Source: Cohaesibacter intestini
Lineage (GTDB): Bacteria; Pseudomonadota; Alphaproteobacteria; Rhizobiales; Cohaesibacteraceae
DNA length: 64,000 nt
Direction of reading: 5' to 3'
NCBI RefSeq assembly: GCF_003324485.1
Contig: NZ_QODK01000002.1
Location: forward strand, 62,001 to 126,000
Shown: positions 36,838 to 46,400 of the stretch, piece by piece
How the letters are laid out: each line of letters starts with the position of its first letter
How positions within the stretch are numbered: the first letter of the stretch is position 1
The notes under the pieces: model-generated
What the model was told of the DNA's origin: nothing
What the model saw: only the letters and a program-made list of their open reading frames with translations
Database searches by the model: none
Translations under genes and position numbers: made by a program

Positions 36838-37203
36838 ATGCCTTTCAAGAGGGTAGCGGAGCCTGAAGACATGCCAGAAATGAAAATCGCCAAATTTCAG
36901 ATTGGTCAGGTTGTGCGCCACCGTGTTTATTCCTTCCGTGGCGTGATTTTTGATGTCGACCCTGAATTCGCCAATTCAGACGAATGGTATGACGCGATCC
37001 CCGAGGATGTGAGACCGCGCAAGGACCAGCCTTTCTATCATCTGTTTGCCGAGAATGAAGACACAGAATATGTGGCTTATGTTTCCGAGCAGAATCTGCT
37101 GGAAGACAAGAGCGGAGAACCGGTACGCCATCCGCAAGTGCGCCAGCTATTCAAAGGCATGAAAGAAGGCATCTATCAGCCTGAAGATGACCTTGTGAAC
37201 TAA
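36838..37203 (+). CDS. hspQ: Heat shock protein HspQ
   Basis: A 121-aa protein of the HspQ (YccV) family. The core AKFQIGQVVRHRVYSFRGVIFDVDPEF (residues about 19-45) and QPFYHLFAENEDTEYVAYVSEQNL (about 66-89) match the family hemimethylated-DNA-binding-like fold. HspQ stimulates Lon protease in enterobacteria and is heat induced. The chosen ATG follows AAGGGAAG; an internal ATG at residue 14 would remove a polar extension. It is a single gene closed by a strong terminator. Confidence 0.9.
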   Translation: MPFKRVAEPEDMPEMKIAKFQIGQVVRHRVYSFRGVIFDVDPEFANSDEWYDAIPEDVRPRKDQPFYHLFAENEDTEYVAYVSEQNLLEDKSGEPVRHPQVRQLFKGMKEGIYQPEDDLVN

Positions 37204-37225
37204 TAGCCAATCAAGTTTGATCAAT

Positions 37226-37264
37226 AAAAAAGCCGCGCTCCCATCTTGGAAGCGCGGCTTTTTT
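37226..37264. terminator. Bidirectional intrinsic terminator
   Basis: A perfect 14-bp repeat, including A6 at the left (37226-37239) and T6 at the right (37251-37264). It sits between convergent hspQ and the IalB-family gene and should stop both. Confidence 0.92.
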
Positions 37265-37314
37265 GGTATGGCCAGATGGCCGACCGGTGTGTCAGCCAAC
37301 CGACGAAGGACGGC

Positions 37315-37962
37315 TTAGTTGCCTTCGGCCTTGTTTTTCTGCTCGAGCAGCTTCTGACGCTGTTCTTCTGCACGCTTGCGCAGCAGTTCCTGAAGCTTTT
37401 CCTGCTCCTGAGCGGTTTTGCGAACGTCGATCGGATCACCATCGTAGCTCTTGGTGAAGCCGGTCAGCGTCAGTTCGAACCGTACAGGCTGGGCTTGCTG
37501 GTTGAGAGCGGTCACGACGATCTGCGCACCTTTCTTCATGGAGTCGATGAAGGTGTCATCCACCGCCATGTCAGAGAAGCAGGCATTGGGGAAACAGATG
37601 GAGAATGTGCTCTTGAGCTGCTTGCCCTTGTCGATCTGCACCGTCAGGCCATGACGCAGCAGCATGCCGGGGGTCAGAGCGACCACCAGAGCCTTGCGTT
37701 TGGCACCTTCAAGTTCGCGCACAGAGACAGAAGCCAGAAACTGACCGGTTTCAGCCTTCATTTCCTGGGTGATGGCACAGAGCTGCTTCTTGCTCTTGGG
37801 ATCTTCGTTACAGAATTTCAACCAATTTTGCTGTGCAAGAGCTTCGGCGTCGATTTCCTGCGCCTGAGCATTGGTGCCCGGCGCGGCAAGGGCAACCAGC
37901 GCCAGAAAAGCGGCGGTTGTAACTGGCTTGATCCATTTCGAAGCCTTGTCAATCATGAGCAT
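37315..37962 (-). CDS. Invasion-associated locus B (IalB) family protein
   Basis: A 215-aa exported protein. A signal peptide covers residues 1 to about 35 (TTAAFLALVALAAPGTNAQA). The IalB domain follows, with four cysteines in two pairs (WLKFCNEDP with KQLCAITQ; SICFPNACFSD) that probably form disulfides. The last 35 residues are a charged helix rich in Glu, Gln and Lys (coiled coil). IalB is needed for red-cell invasion in Bartonella, but the family is widespread in free-living alphaproteobacteria, where its role is unknown. Confidence 0.88.
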   Translation of the reverse strand: MLMIDKASKWIKPVTTAAFLALVALAAPGTNAQAQEIDAEALAQQNWLKFCNEDPKSKKQLCAITQEMKAETGQFLASVSVRELEGAKRKALVVALTPGMLLRHGLTVQIDKGKQLKSTFSICFPNACFSDMAVDDTFIDSMKKGAQIVVTALNQQAQPVRFELTLTGFTKSYDGDPIDVRKTAQEQEKLQELLRKRAEEQRQKLLEQKNKAEGN

Positions 37963-38345
37963 GAAAGAGAATCCCGATATTTATAATTCAGTGTTCGCAG
38001 GAAGGCATTTCCCGGTTCTGGTTTCAGTCGTCGTACTCTGTCAGGTCGCTGCCCGCACATCAATCTGCGCAAATCCACTTTGGACGCGCTCTTGAACGCA
38101 AGCCAACTCCACAACAGCCCCGAATCCCGTGTCAGCCTCTTCATTCACAACGAATTAGGCAGAATAGTGACTGTCGTACTTCTTCTACAGGGTCAAATGC
38201 AAAATTTCCAGTAGGCTGAACTCGTATGTGGCCGTTTTCCCGCCCGTGTTAGATAATAGGGTCTGATTTGATTCCTGCCTGCCCTAACGCCAATGGCATC
38301 CTCGCTGAACACCATTGGCCTTGAACTGCCCATTAGGAGCTTCAT
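37963..38345. other. Intergenic region between divergent genes
   Basis: About 380 bases between the IalB-family gene and the peptide-binding protein. It must contain both promoters. I see no clear sigma-70 pair, known RNA or supported small gene. Confidence 0.45.
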
Positions 38346-40238
38346 ATGCCGATGACGAGTCCGCCCCGCTTTGCCAATGGATCCGACAAACTTGGTCGTC
38401 AGCTTCGTCAGCTCTGGCAGACAGGCGTCCTGACGCTTGGACTGATACTGACGTCAGGTCCGGTGCTTGATAGTGTGGCGCATGCCGAACCGACCCATGG
38501 CATCGCCATGCATGGTACGCCAAAATACCCAGCCGACTTTGCCCACTTCGACTATGTCAACCCGGATGCTCCCAAAGGTGGCCGCATCCGGTATGGCCTT
38601 AATGGCAGTTTTGACAGCCTCAATCCCTTTCTTCTGAAAGGGGTGGCCCCACGCGGATTGTGGGATGTCGATTATGGTCTCAATGTTTATGAGCCCCTGC
38701 TCGCTCGCAGCGACGATGAAGCATTCTCCCTCTATGGCCTGATCGCTGAATGGGTCGACATGCCTGAGGATCGCTCCTCGATCACTTTCAAGCTCCGCGA
38801 TGAAGCCAAATTCTCAGACGGCCATCAGATTGATGTCGAGGATGTCAAATTCACTGTCGCGTTGCTGCGCGACCATGGACGCCCGGCCTACAAGAGCCGC
38901 ATCACCCGCATCATGGCCATCGAAGAACCCGGCGAACGCCAAATTCGCTTTGTCTTTGAAGATGGCTCCGACCGTGAGTTGCCTTTGTTGATCGGCATGC
39001 TGCCTGTCCTGCCAAGCCACGCCATCAAGACCGAGGATTTCTCAAAATCTGGCATGTATCGCTTCGTGGGTTCCGGGCCATATCTGATCGATGATGTCGA
39101 TCCGGGCACCCGTCTCACACTGACGCGGAACCCTGATTACTGGGCAAAGGACCTGCCGATCAAGGTGGGGCAGAGTAATTTCGATACCATTGAAATAGAA
39201 TATTTCCGCGACAATACCGCCATGTTCGAGGCCTTCAAGAAAGGGGCCTTTGACCTGTTGCCCGAAAGCGATCCGGCCCGCTGGGCCAATCAATATGATT
39301 TCAACGCAGCAAAGGACGGCCGCGTTGAAAAGCTGACCTTGCAATCCGGTCTCCCCAAGGGAATGTCGGGGTTTGTTTTCAACACACGCAAACCGGTTTT
39401 TGCCGACCGGACCGTTCGCCGCACTCTTGCCACCCTGTTCGACTTCAACTGGGTGAACAAAAATCTCTATCATGACCTGTTCACCCGCACCGCTGGATAT
39501 TTTCAGAATTCCAGCCTGTCGTCCCTTGGCCAGCCGATGAGCGAAGTCGAGAAAAAGTTGCTGGCACCTTATCTGGACGGCATCGACAAAGAGATCCTTG
39601 AGGGTACATATGAGCCGGTTTCCGCTGCTGACGCCCGAGACATGCGTAAAGTGATGCGACGGGCCATCAAGGATCTGGCTTCAGCAGGATACGGCCTCAA
39701 GGGTGCGGTCATGACCCATCTGGAAAGCGGCCGCCCGCTGGCCTTTGAATTTTTGGCCACCAGCAAGGAACAGGAACGGCTAGCCCTGTCCTATGCCCGT
39801 ATCCTTGAAAAAATCGGCGTTACGATGTCCGTCCGGGTGGTGGATTCAGCGCAATATTGGGAACGACGCAAGGTGATGGATTTCGACATGATGAAAATGT
39901 CCTGGAGCGCATCGCTGTCTCCGGGGAATGAGCAACAGGCCCGCTGGCATTCCTCCCAACGCGACAAGGATGGCTGGTTCAATCAGGCCGGTGCCGCCGA
40001 TCCTGCCATTGACGCGATGATCGACGCTCTGCTCGCCGCCCGTACGCAAGAGGATTTCACCGCCGCCGTCCGCGCCTTTGATCGTGTCCTGATCAACGGC
40101 TATTATGTGGTGCCAATGTTCCATAAAAGCGACCAGTGGCTTGGACTTTGGAAACGCATTGCCATGCCCGGAGACGACGCAAAGGGACGCCCGCTCGCAG
40201 GCTATCGACCCACCACTTTCTGGTATCGCGGCGAATGA
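38346..40238 (+). CDS. YejA-like ABC transporter peptide-binding protein
   Basis: A 630-aa periplasmic solute-binding protein of family 5 (SBP_bac_5), of the YejA type. A long N-terminal segment with a hydrophobic core (TGVLTLGLILTSGPVLDSVAHA, about residues 26-47) is the signal peptide. The YejA hallmark HGIAMHGTPKYPADFAHFDYVNPDAPKGG starts the mature protein, and SGPYLIDDVDPG and YFRDNTAMFEAFKKG follow. It would deliver oligopeptides, such as microcin-type peptides or cell-wall fragments, to a YejBEF-type permease, which is not in this window. TAGGAG lies six bases before the ATG. Confidence 0.92.
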   Translation: MPMTSPPRFANGSDKLGRQLRQLWQTGVLTLGLILTSGPVLDSVAHAEPTHGIAMHGTPKYPADFAHFDYVNPDAPKGGRIRYGLNGSFDSLNPFLLKGVAPRGLWDVDYGLNVYEPLLARSDDEAFSLYGLIAEWVDMPEDRSSITFKLRDEAKFSDGHQIDVEDVKFTVALLRDHGRPAYKSRITRIMAIEEPGERQIRFVFEDGSDRELPLLIGMLPVLPSHAIKTEDFSKSGMYRFVGSGPYLIDDVDPGTRLTLTRNPDYWAKDLPIKVGQSNFDTIEIEYFRDNTAMFEAFKKGAFDLLPESDPARWANQYDFNAAKDGRVEKLTLQSGLPKGMSGFVFNTRKPVFADRTVRRTLATLFDFNWVNKNLYHDLFTRTAGYFQNSSLSSLGQPMSEVEKKLLAPYLDGIDKEILEGTYEPVSAADARDMRKVMRRAIKDLASAGYGLKGAVMTHLESGRPLAFEFLATSKEQERLALSYARILEKIGVTMSVRVVDSAQYWERRKVMDFDMMKMSWSASLSPGNEQQARWHSSQRDKDGWFNQAGAADPAIDAMIDALLAARTQEDFTAAVRAFDRVLINGYYVVPMFHKSDQWLGLWKRIAMPGDDAKGRPLAGYRPTTFWYRGE

Positions 40239-40358
40239 CAGGATCAGCATTGTTCCGAACTCCACCAAGATCGCAACAAGGGGCTGTGTCGCCCCTTGTG
40301 GAATCATGTAAACTGTTTCCAACTTGCGTATCGCGTCCAAGAGGGAAAGAGGCTTGAA

Positions 40359-42068
40359 ATGCTCCTCAACACGCCAGATCACATTGAAACTTATCGAGCA
40401 TCAGGCCTGTGGGGAACTGAACGCATAGACCAGCGCTTCGCCCATTGGGCGCAGGAGCGCTCAGACGAAATCGCACTGATTGACGACCAAACCCTGCATA
40501 CGGTTTGTGGACGACAACCCCAATGCCTGTCCTTTGGCCGTGCCTGGCGACGCGTGGTTGCGATTTCCGAGTTCCTCTCCGGCATTGGAATGAAAAGTGA
40601 CACGGTGGTGGCGGTCCTGCTGCCCCCTAGCGTCGACGCAGCCATCCTTACCCTTGTCGCCAGCCGCATGGGGCTGATCCTTGCCCCCATTCCGTTGACT
40701 TCGGGCGAAGCCGACATCCGCAACTGCCTCGAACAGGTTGGCGCCAAAGCCATTGTCTGCTGCCCCCTTTATGAAAGCGAACCGGTCGGCGAACGCGCGC
40801 GCAATGTCGCCGCTGACATGTTCTCCATCCGCTTTGTCTTCTGTCTGGGCGATGGTGCCCCTGAAGGCCTGATCGAACTGCAATCGATGATGGACGATGA
40901 GGACACGGCTCTCGATGAAGAGACCTTGTTCGACATTGCCCCCCTGCCCGACGCCAATTCCGTTTTGGCCATTCATTGGGCATCGGCTGGCAGTGTGGTC
41001 AGCAAACCGTTGGGCCGCAGCCACAACCAGTTGCTGTGCGCCTCGCGCCATGTCTACGAACAGACCGGACTGGAACCCGGCGATTGCCTGATGATGGCCT
41101 ATCACCTCTCCGGCCTCACAGGCTTTGCAGCCGGCATCATCACCGCCTTTGATGCGGGCATTCGGTTGCAATTCCATCAATTCCGAAACCTTCAGGGTTT
41201 CAATGCCGCTTTGTCCGAATATGGCGTCCAGCACATCATGCTGCCCGGCGGTCAATGGCGCCATCTCCACCCGGAGTTGGTCATGGCGGTTCGCGAACAG
41301 CTCAAGAGCATCTCATTGATCTGGAGCCGTTCACATGCCCAAGGGGACGTATTCCCCGAGAACGAAACCGCAGCCCGATTGCTTGATGTGACCAATTTCG
41401 GCGAACTGGCTTTGCTTGCCCAGATCAGACGCTTGCCCGGAGAAATCGGTTCGGTGCCCCTTGGCACCATCGAAGCTCGCAATGTGCCCGGTGCGGCCTA
41501 TCTCGAGACCCATCTTCTAGGCGTCGATGAAACCAAAGCCAAGACCGAGAATGGTGTCGTTGGCGGTGAATTGTGCCTCAAGGGGGCAATGGTACCAACG
41601 GCTGCATTCCCGTCCGCAGGTGCTATCGAAGGCACGCCCCTACGCATGACCGAGCATGGCTTTGTCCGTTCCGACGTCGCCTGTCAGTTGGTCACCGAAA
41701 GACATGGTGACGAGCGGGCCCTGTTCCGTCCCCTTGGTGACATTTCTGATCTATTGTCGATGGGTGGCTTGACGGAACGCGCGGTCGACATTGACACCCT
41801 TTACAAGCAATGCCCGGGGGTCACCGATGCCGCCGCCTTCACCGCACGCTCATCTGACGGGGGACCGGACCACTTGCTCGCAGCCCTTGTGGTGCATGAT
41901 GAGGAAACGGCCCGGGAAGATTTCTATGCCTTTCTAAAAAGCTGCAAAGTATCCTCGACCAAATGGCCACGCGATATTCTGTTTGTTCAGGCCATTCCGC
42001 GCTCTACCGATGGCCGCGTCCAACGTGGAAGTCTGATTGAAGCCGCAAAACTTCACAATGTTGCCTGA
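40359..42068 (+). CDS. Degenerate AMP-binding (acyl-CoA synthetase-like) protein
   Basis: A 569-aa protein with the fold of acyl-adenylate-forming enzymes: WAQERSDEIALID and SRMGLILAPIPLT at the N-terminus, GGELCLKG and FVRSDV further on. The catalytic motifs are eroded. The ATP P-loop, usually SSGTTGxPKG, reads ASAGSVVSKP at residues 208-217, and the C-terminal catalytic Lys of the PRTxxGK motif is Arg553 (PRSTDGRVQR). It may therefore not adenylate a substrate and may instead bind a ligand or act as a scaffold. AGAGG lies seven bases before the ATG at 40359; an upstream in-frame start at 40296 is poorer. A degenerate PleD-like gene follows 51 bases downstream, probably in the same operon. 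Confidence 0.8.
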   Translation: MLLNTPDHIETYRASGLWGTERIDQRFAHWAQERSDEIALIDDQTLHTVCGRQPQCLSFGRAWRRVVAISEFLSGIGMKSDTVVAVLLPPSVDAAILTLVASRMGLILAPIPLTSGEADIRNCLEQVGAKAIVCCPLYESEPVGERARNVAADMFSIRFVFCLGDGAPEGLIELQSMMDDEDTALDEETLFDIAPLPDANSVLAIHWASAGSVVSKPLGRSHNQLLCASRHVYEQTGLEPGDCLMMAYHLSGLTGFAAGIITAFDAGIRLQFHQFRNLQGFNAALSEYGVQHIMLPGGQWRHLHPELVMAVREQLKSISLIWSRSHAQGDVFPENETAARLLDVTNFGELALLAQIRRLPGEIGSVPLGTIEARNVPGAAYLETHLLGVDETKAKTENGVVGGELCLKGAMVPTAAFPSAGAIEGTPLRMTEHGFVRSDVACQLVTERHGDERALFRPLGDISDLLSMGGLTERAVDIDTLYKQCPGVTDAAAFTARSSDGGPDHLLAALVVHDEETAREDFYAFLKSCKVSSTKWPRDILFVQAIPRSTDGRVQRGSLIEAAKLHNVA

Positions 42069-42119
42069 ACCTGTCTCAAGCACCAAAAACACCAATAACA
42101 AGCATACTGAGAGGGTCGC

Positions 42120-43469
42120 ATGGCCAAGCAGGCATTGATTTTTACCGATCCGGACTATGGTCTGGATATGCCGCAATGGGCCGACATGCTGACCGAGGCG
42201 AATTTTGCCGTCTGGTCTCATTGTGTCCATTCCGAGGACAGGCCCGACGACGTATCCATGGCGGCCGACATTCTGCTGGTCGACCTGTTGGACGTCAGCA
42301 AGGACCGCGTGGCGCTCGTCGTCGAACGCGCCTCAGCCCTGCGCAAGTCTCTGGGCTTCTCTCAGGCAAGGGTGCCAATGGTCGCCATTGCCGACCCCTC
42401 GGTGGCCCTGAGGGAAGAGTTACTCACGCCCTTTGCCGATGTGTTGAAACCGCCTCTCACGCTTGATCTGATCAGCAACCGCTTGACCTCACTGATGCGG
42501 CTGGCAACCATGCGAAGAGAGGCCGAGCGGCGCTCGAGAACTTTCAAACGTTTCGGCGTCGGCCTGCCGGTGGTGCCACCGCCAAGCAACCTTGAGAACC
42601 AGTCCCTTCTCTATCTGGGCTCCGGCATGGCCTTCCTGCCCGTCGAATGCGCCCTGCCCGAAACCATCAGCACCACAGCGGCCCTGACACCGGCAATGGC
42701 GCTCCATTATCTCGAGAATGAGAGTTTCGATACGCTGGTCGTCGAGTTGAGCGACTATAACGAGCATCTGATCCACTTCATTGGGGACCTGAGACGCAAC
42801 CCGAACTATTTCTCCTTCCCGATCATCCTGCTGTGCCACAAGGAAGCGACAGAAGACGGTCTTGCGGGGCTGGCGGCAGGGGCAAACGACATCGTGACCT
42901 TCCCCTTCTCTGAGCGTTTCTTTGAAAACCGCATCGAAATCCTCGTCAATGAAGAGCGCTATCGCCGCCAGCTGAAAAAAATCTTCAACGAAGCCCGGCT
43001 CTTGATGCCAACCGACGCCACCACACGGCTCTATTCGGAAGAATTTCTCAAGGCCCATCTGCAAGTGCTGCACGAACAGGAAAACACAGCCAGCATGACC
43101 TTTGCGGGGATCGATATCTCGTTTGATCTCGTGCAGGGTGAGAGGCGCGAACAATCTCCAAGCCCTGCCTTGCTGGCACGGGTCGGCCGGATGATCTATT
43201 CCCTGATGCGGGCCGAGGACTTGCTGGCCCGCCTCGACAATGGCCGCTTTGTCGCCTTCTTCCCCGATACGGACCTGTTCGAAACCCGAATTGCCCTCCA
43301 GCGCATCCGCTCAATCGTGCAACTGAGCCCGTTTGTCGAGCAGAATAGCGGCATGGGAGTGAATGTCGTGCTCGACTTCTCGCTCCATCATTGCGACAGC
43401 AACAAGATTGACTTCAACATCGAGCAGATCCTCAAGGACCTGTTCGAGAATCCCGTTGTCCGCTTCTGA
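42120..43469 (+). CDS. PleD-like REC-REC-GGDEF protein with a lost active site
   Basis: A 449-aa cytoplasmic protein with the length and layout of PleD: receiver-like domain 1 (about 1-125, with VDLLDVS and a C-terminal KPPLT), receiver-like domain 2 (about 155-285, ELSDYN where the phospho-Asp is normally found) and a GGDEF-type domain (about 290-449). The GGDEF active-site motif is replaced by DNGRF (373-377) and the substrate-binding region is also altered (GIDISFDLV). Yet the product-inhibition motif RxxD is intact as RAED at 364-367, in the same register as PleD. It is unlikely to make c-di-GMP but may bind it. It follows the degenerate AMP-binding gene, 51 bases apart. Confidence 0.8.
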   Translation: MAKQALIFTDPDYGLDMPQWADMLTEANFAVWSHCVHSEDRPDDVSMAADILLVDLLDVSKDRVALVVERASALRKSLGFSQARVPMVAIADPSVALREELLTPFADVLKPPLTLDLISNRLTSLMRLATMRREAERRSRTFKRFGVGLPVVPPPSNLENQSLLYLGSGMAFLPVECALPETISTTAALTPAMALHYLENESFDTLVVELSDYNEHLIHFIGDLRRNPNYFSFPIILLCHKEATEDGLAGLAAGANDIVTFPFSERFFENRIEILVNEERYRRQLKKIFNEARLLMPTDATTRLYSEEFLKAHLQVLHEQENTASMTFAGIDISFDLVQGERREQSPSPALLARVGRMIYSLMRAEDLLARLDNGRFVAFFPDTDLFETRIALQRIRSIVQLSPFVEQNSGMGVNVVLDFSLHHCDSNKIDFNIEQILKDLFENPVVRF

Positions 43470-43492
43470 CAAACAATCCGCTGAAATGCCCG

Positions 43493-46400
43493 TCAGCTCT
43501 GGACTTGTGCAATCTTGGCCAGTTGGGTCATGATCACCGCCGTGCCCTTGAGCCTCGCGCCGGGATTGTTCCAATCGCGCGCAAGGAAAATCCGCTGATC
43601 CGGGCGGATCTTGGCCAGCAAGCCCTGCTCGGTGATGAACTGCACCAATCCCTGCGGATTGACAAATTCGTTGTTGCGGAAACCGATGACGGCCCCCTTC
43701 GGCCCGGCATCGATCTTCTCGACATTGGCCTTGCGACACAGCCCCTTGATATAGACGATCTTCAACAGATGCTTGACTTCATCGGGCTGCGGCCCGAAGC
43801 GGTCGGTCAGCTCGGCACCGAACTCGTCAATCTCATTGGCATCCACCAAATCGGCCAGACGGCGATAGAGGCTGAGGCGCAGCTGAAGATCGGCGACATA
43901 GCTGTCGGGGATCAGAACAGGCGTACCAATGGATATCTGCGGCGACCATTTGTCTTCCATGATCGTCATATCCCCGGAGCGCAGCGAGGCGACCGCTTCT
44001 TCGAGCATCTGCTGATACAACTCGTAGCCAACTTCCTTGACATGACCGGATTGCTCTTCGCCGAGCAAGTTGCCCGCCCCGCGAATATCCAGATCGTGGC
44101 TTGCCAGCTGGAACCCGGCCCCGAGGGTATCGAGGCTTTGCAGAACCTTCAGGCGGCGCTCGGCGGTCGGGGTCAAAACCTTCTTGGCTGGCACGGTAAA
44201 CAAGGCATAGGCACGGGTTTTCGACCGCCCCACACGGCCGCGCAGCTGATAAAGCTGACTAAGGCCGAACATGTCGGCGCGATGAACGATCAGCGTGTTG
44301 GCAGTCGGCACGTCGATACCGGATTCGACAATCGTCGTCGACAGAAGCACATCGAACTTGCCGTCATAGAAGGCGGTCATGATGTCATCCAACTGACCAG
44401 CAGGCATCTGACCATGCGCCACGGCCACCTTCAGCTCCGGCACCTGCTCCTCCAAGAAGGTCTTGATTTGGGCAATGTCAGTGATGCGGGGACAGACATA
44501 GAAGCTTTGGCCACCACGGTAGCGCTCACGCAGGAGGGCTTCCCGGATCGTCAGGGCATCGAAGGGTGATATGAAGGTCCGGACCGCCAGACGGTCGACA
44601 GGCGGCGTGGCAATCAGTGACAATTCCCGCACACCGGTCAGTGCCAGTTGCAAGGTCCGCGGAATCGGCGTTGCAGACAGGGTCAAGACATGCACATCAG
44701 CCCGTAATTCCTTCAATCGTTCCTTGTGCTTGACGCCAAAATGCTGCTCCTCGTCAATGATCAGCAAACCCAGATCGCGGAACTCTATGCTCTTGCCAAG
44801 CAAGGCATGGGTGCCAACGACAATGTCCACCGAGCCATCCTTGAGGCCCTTCTTGGTCTGGTTCAATTGCTTGGTCGAAACCAGCCGCGACGCCTGTTCG
44901 ACAATCAGCGGGAAACCGGCAAAGCGGTCTGCAAAGGTCTTGTAGTGTTGCCGAGCCAACAAAGTGGTTGGCACAACGATGGCAACCTGTTTGCCATTCA
45001 TCGCTGCAATAAAGGCCGCCCGCAGCGCAACTTCCGTTTTGCCAAAGCCCACATCGCCGCAAACCAGACGATCCATTGGACGGCCGGAGCCCATGTCGTC
45101 AAACACCTGTTCGATGGCGTTGAACTGGTCCTCGGTCTCGTCAAACGGGAAGCGCGCAGAAAATTCGTCATAAAGGCCTTCAGGCGGTGTGATCCGTTCG
45201 CCCTGTCGCAACTCGCGCTCAGCCGCAACCTTGATCAACTGATCCGCCATCATGCGGATCCGGGCCTTCATTTTCGATTTACGCGCCTGCCAGGCCACCC
45301 CGCCCAATTTGTCGAGCTGGGCTTCGGTGTCCTCCGAGCCATAGCGCGACAAAAGCTCGATATTCTCAACCGGCAGGAACAGTTTGTCGCCGCCTGCATA
45401 GTGGATTTCGAGACAATCATGCGGCGCACCCGCAGCATCCACCGTCTGAAGCCCCATGAAACGGCCGATACCATGCTCGATATGGACGACGATATCCCCC
45501 TGCGACAAGCTGGTCGCTTCGGTCAGAATGTCAGAGCTTTTCTTGCGGCGGCGTTTGGAACGGATCAGCCGATCGCCCAGAATATCCTGCTCGCCGATCA
45601 CCACATCCTTGTCCGTCTCAAAGCCGCTTTCCAGCTCCAGAACGGTCAGGCCCACCTGCTTAGCAGTGATCACACTGCGCGCCGCCCATGTCTCATACGG
45701 CACAAGCCCGCTGATGCCATGGTCAGTCAGAACCTGATGCATCCGCTCTGCTGAGCCTCTGGTCCAGCAGGCAATGGTAACCCGTTTCTTTTGTTCTTTC
45801 AGGGTCTTGATGTGCTCAATCACAGCATCGAACACATTGACATTGTCCGCACTGCGTTCCGCAGCAAAGGTGCGCCCCTGTTTGCCACCAAGGTCAATGA
45901 TTGTCTTGACACCGGTTGGCGGCACATCAAACGGCGACATACGGATGCGGGTCTGCGTCCCCAGCCGACTGGTCCATTCTTCCTTGTCAAGATAAAGCAG
46001 AGAAGGCTCTATCGGCTTGTAAGGCACACTTTGTTCCAGCCCGGACTCCATCCCTTCCTTGCGGGCGAGATAGTGATCCTGCACCAGATCCATGCGCTCG
46101 CCGATGGCATCGTCGCTGAGCGGGTCCAGCAGAACCGGCGCGTCTTCGGTAAAGTCGAGCAGGCTTTCCAGATCATCATTGAAGAAAGGCAACCAATGCT
46201 CGATCCCCTGATAACGTCGCCCTTCACTGACCGCCTGATAGAGCATGTCATCGCGGGTGGACGCGCCGAAACTGGCTGTATAGCGACGGCGGAAACTGGA
46301 AACTGCCTCATCGGTCAGCACCACTTCAGAGGCGGAGACCAGTTCGATTTCGCGCAATTGGCCGACAGAACGCTGGTTCTGCGGATCAAAGCTGCGAATG

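Noticed and set aside
36666-36893. Minus-strand frame with MPGISGGTMLAAIYSG, recalling TctA-type permeases, as a possible pseudogene remnant
   Set aside because: The similarity is short, TctA landmarks on either side are absent, and the frame overlaps the start of hspQ.
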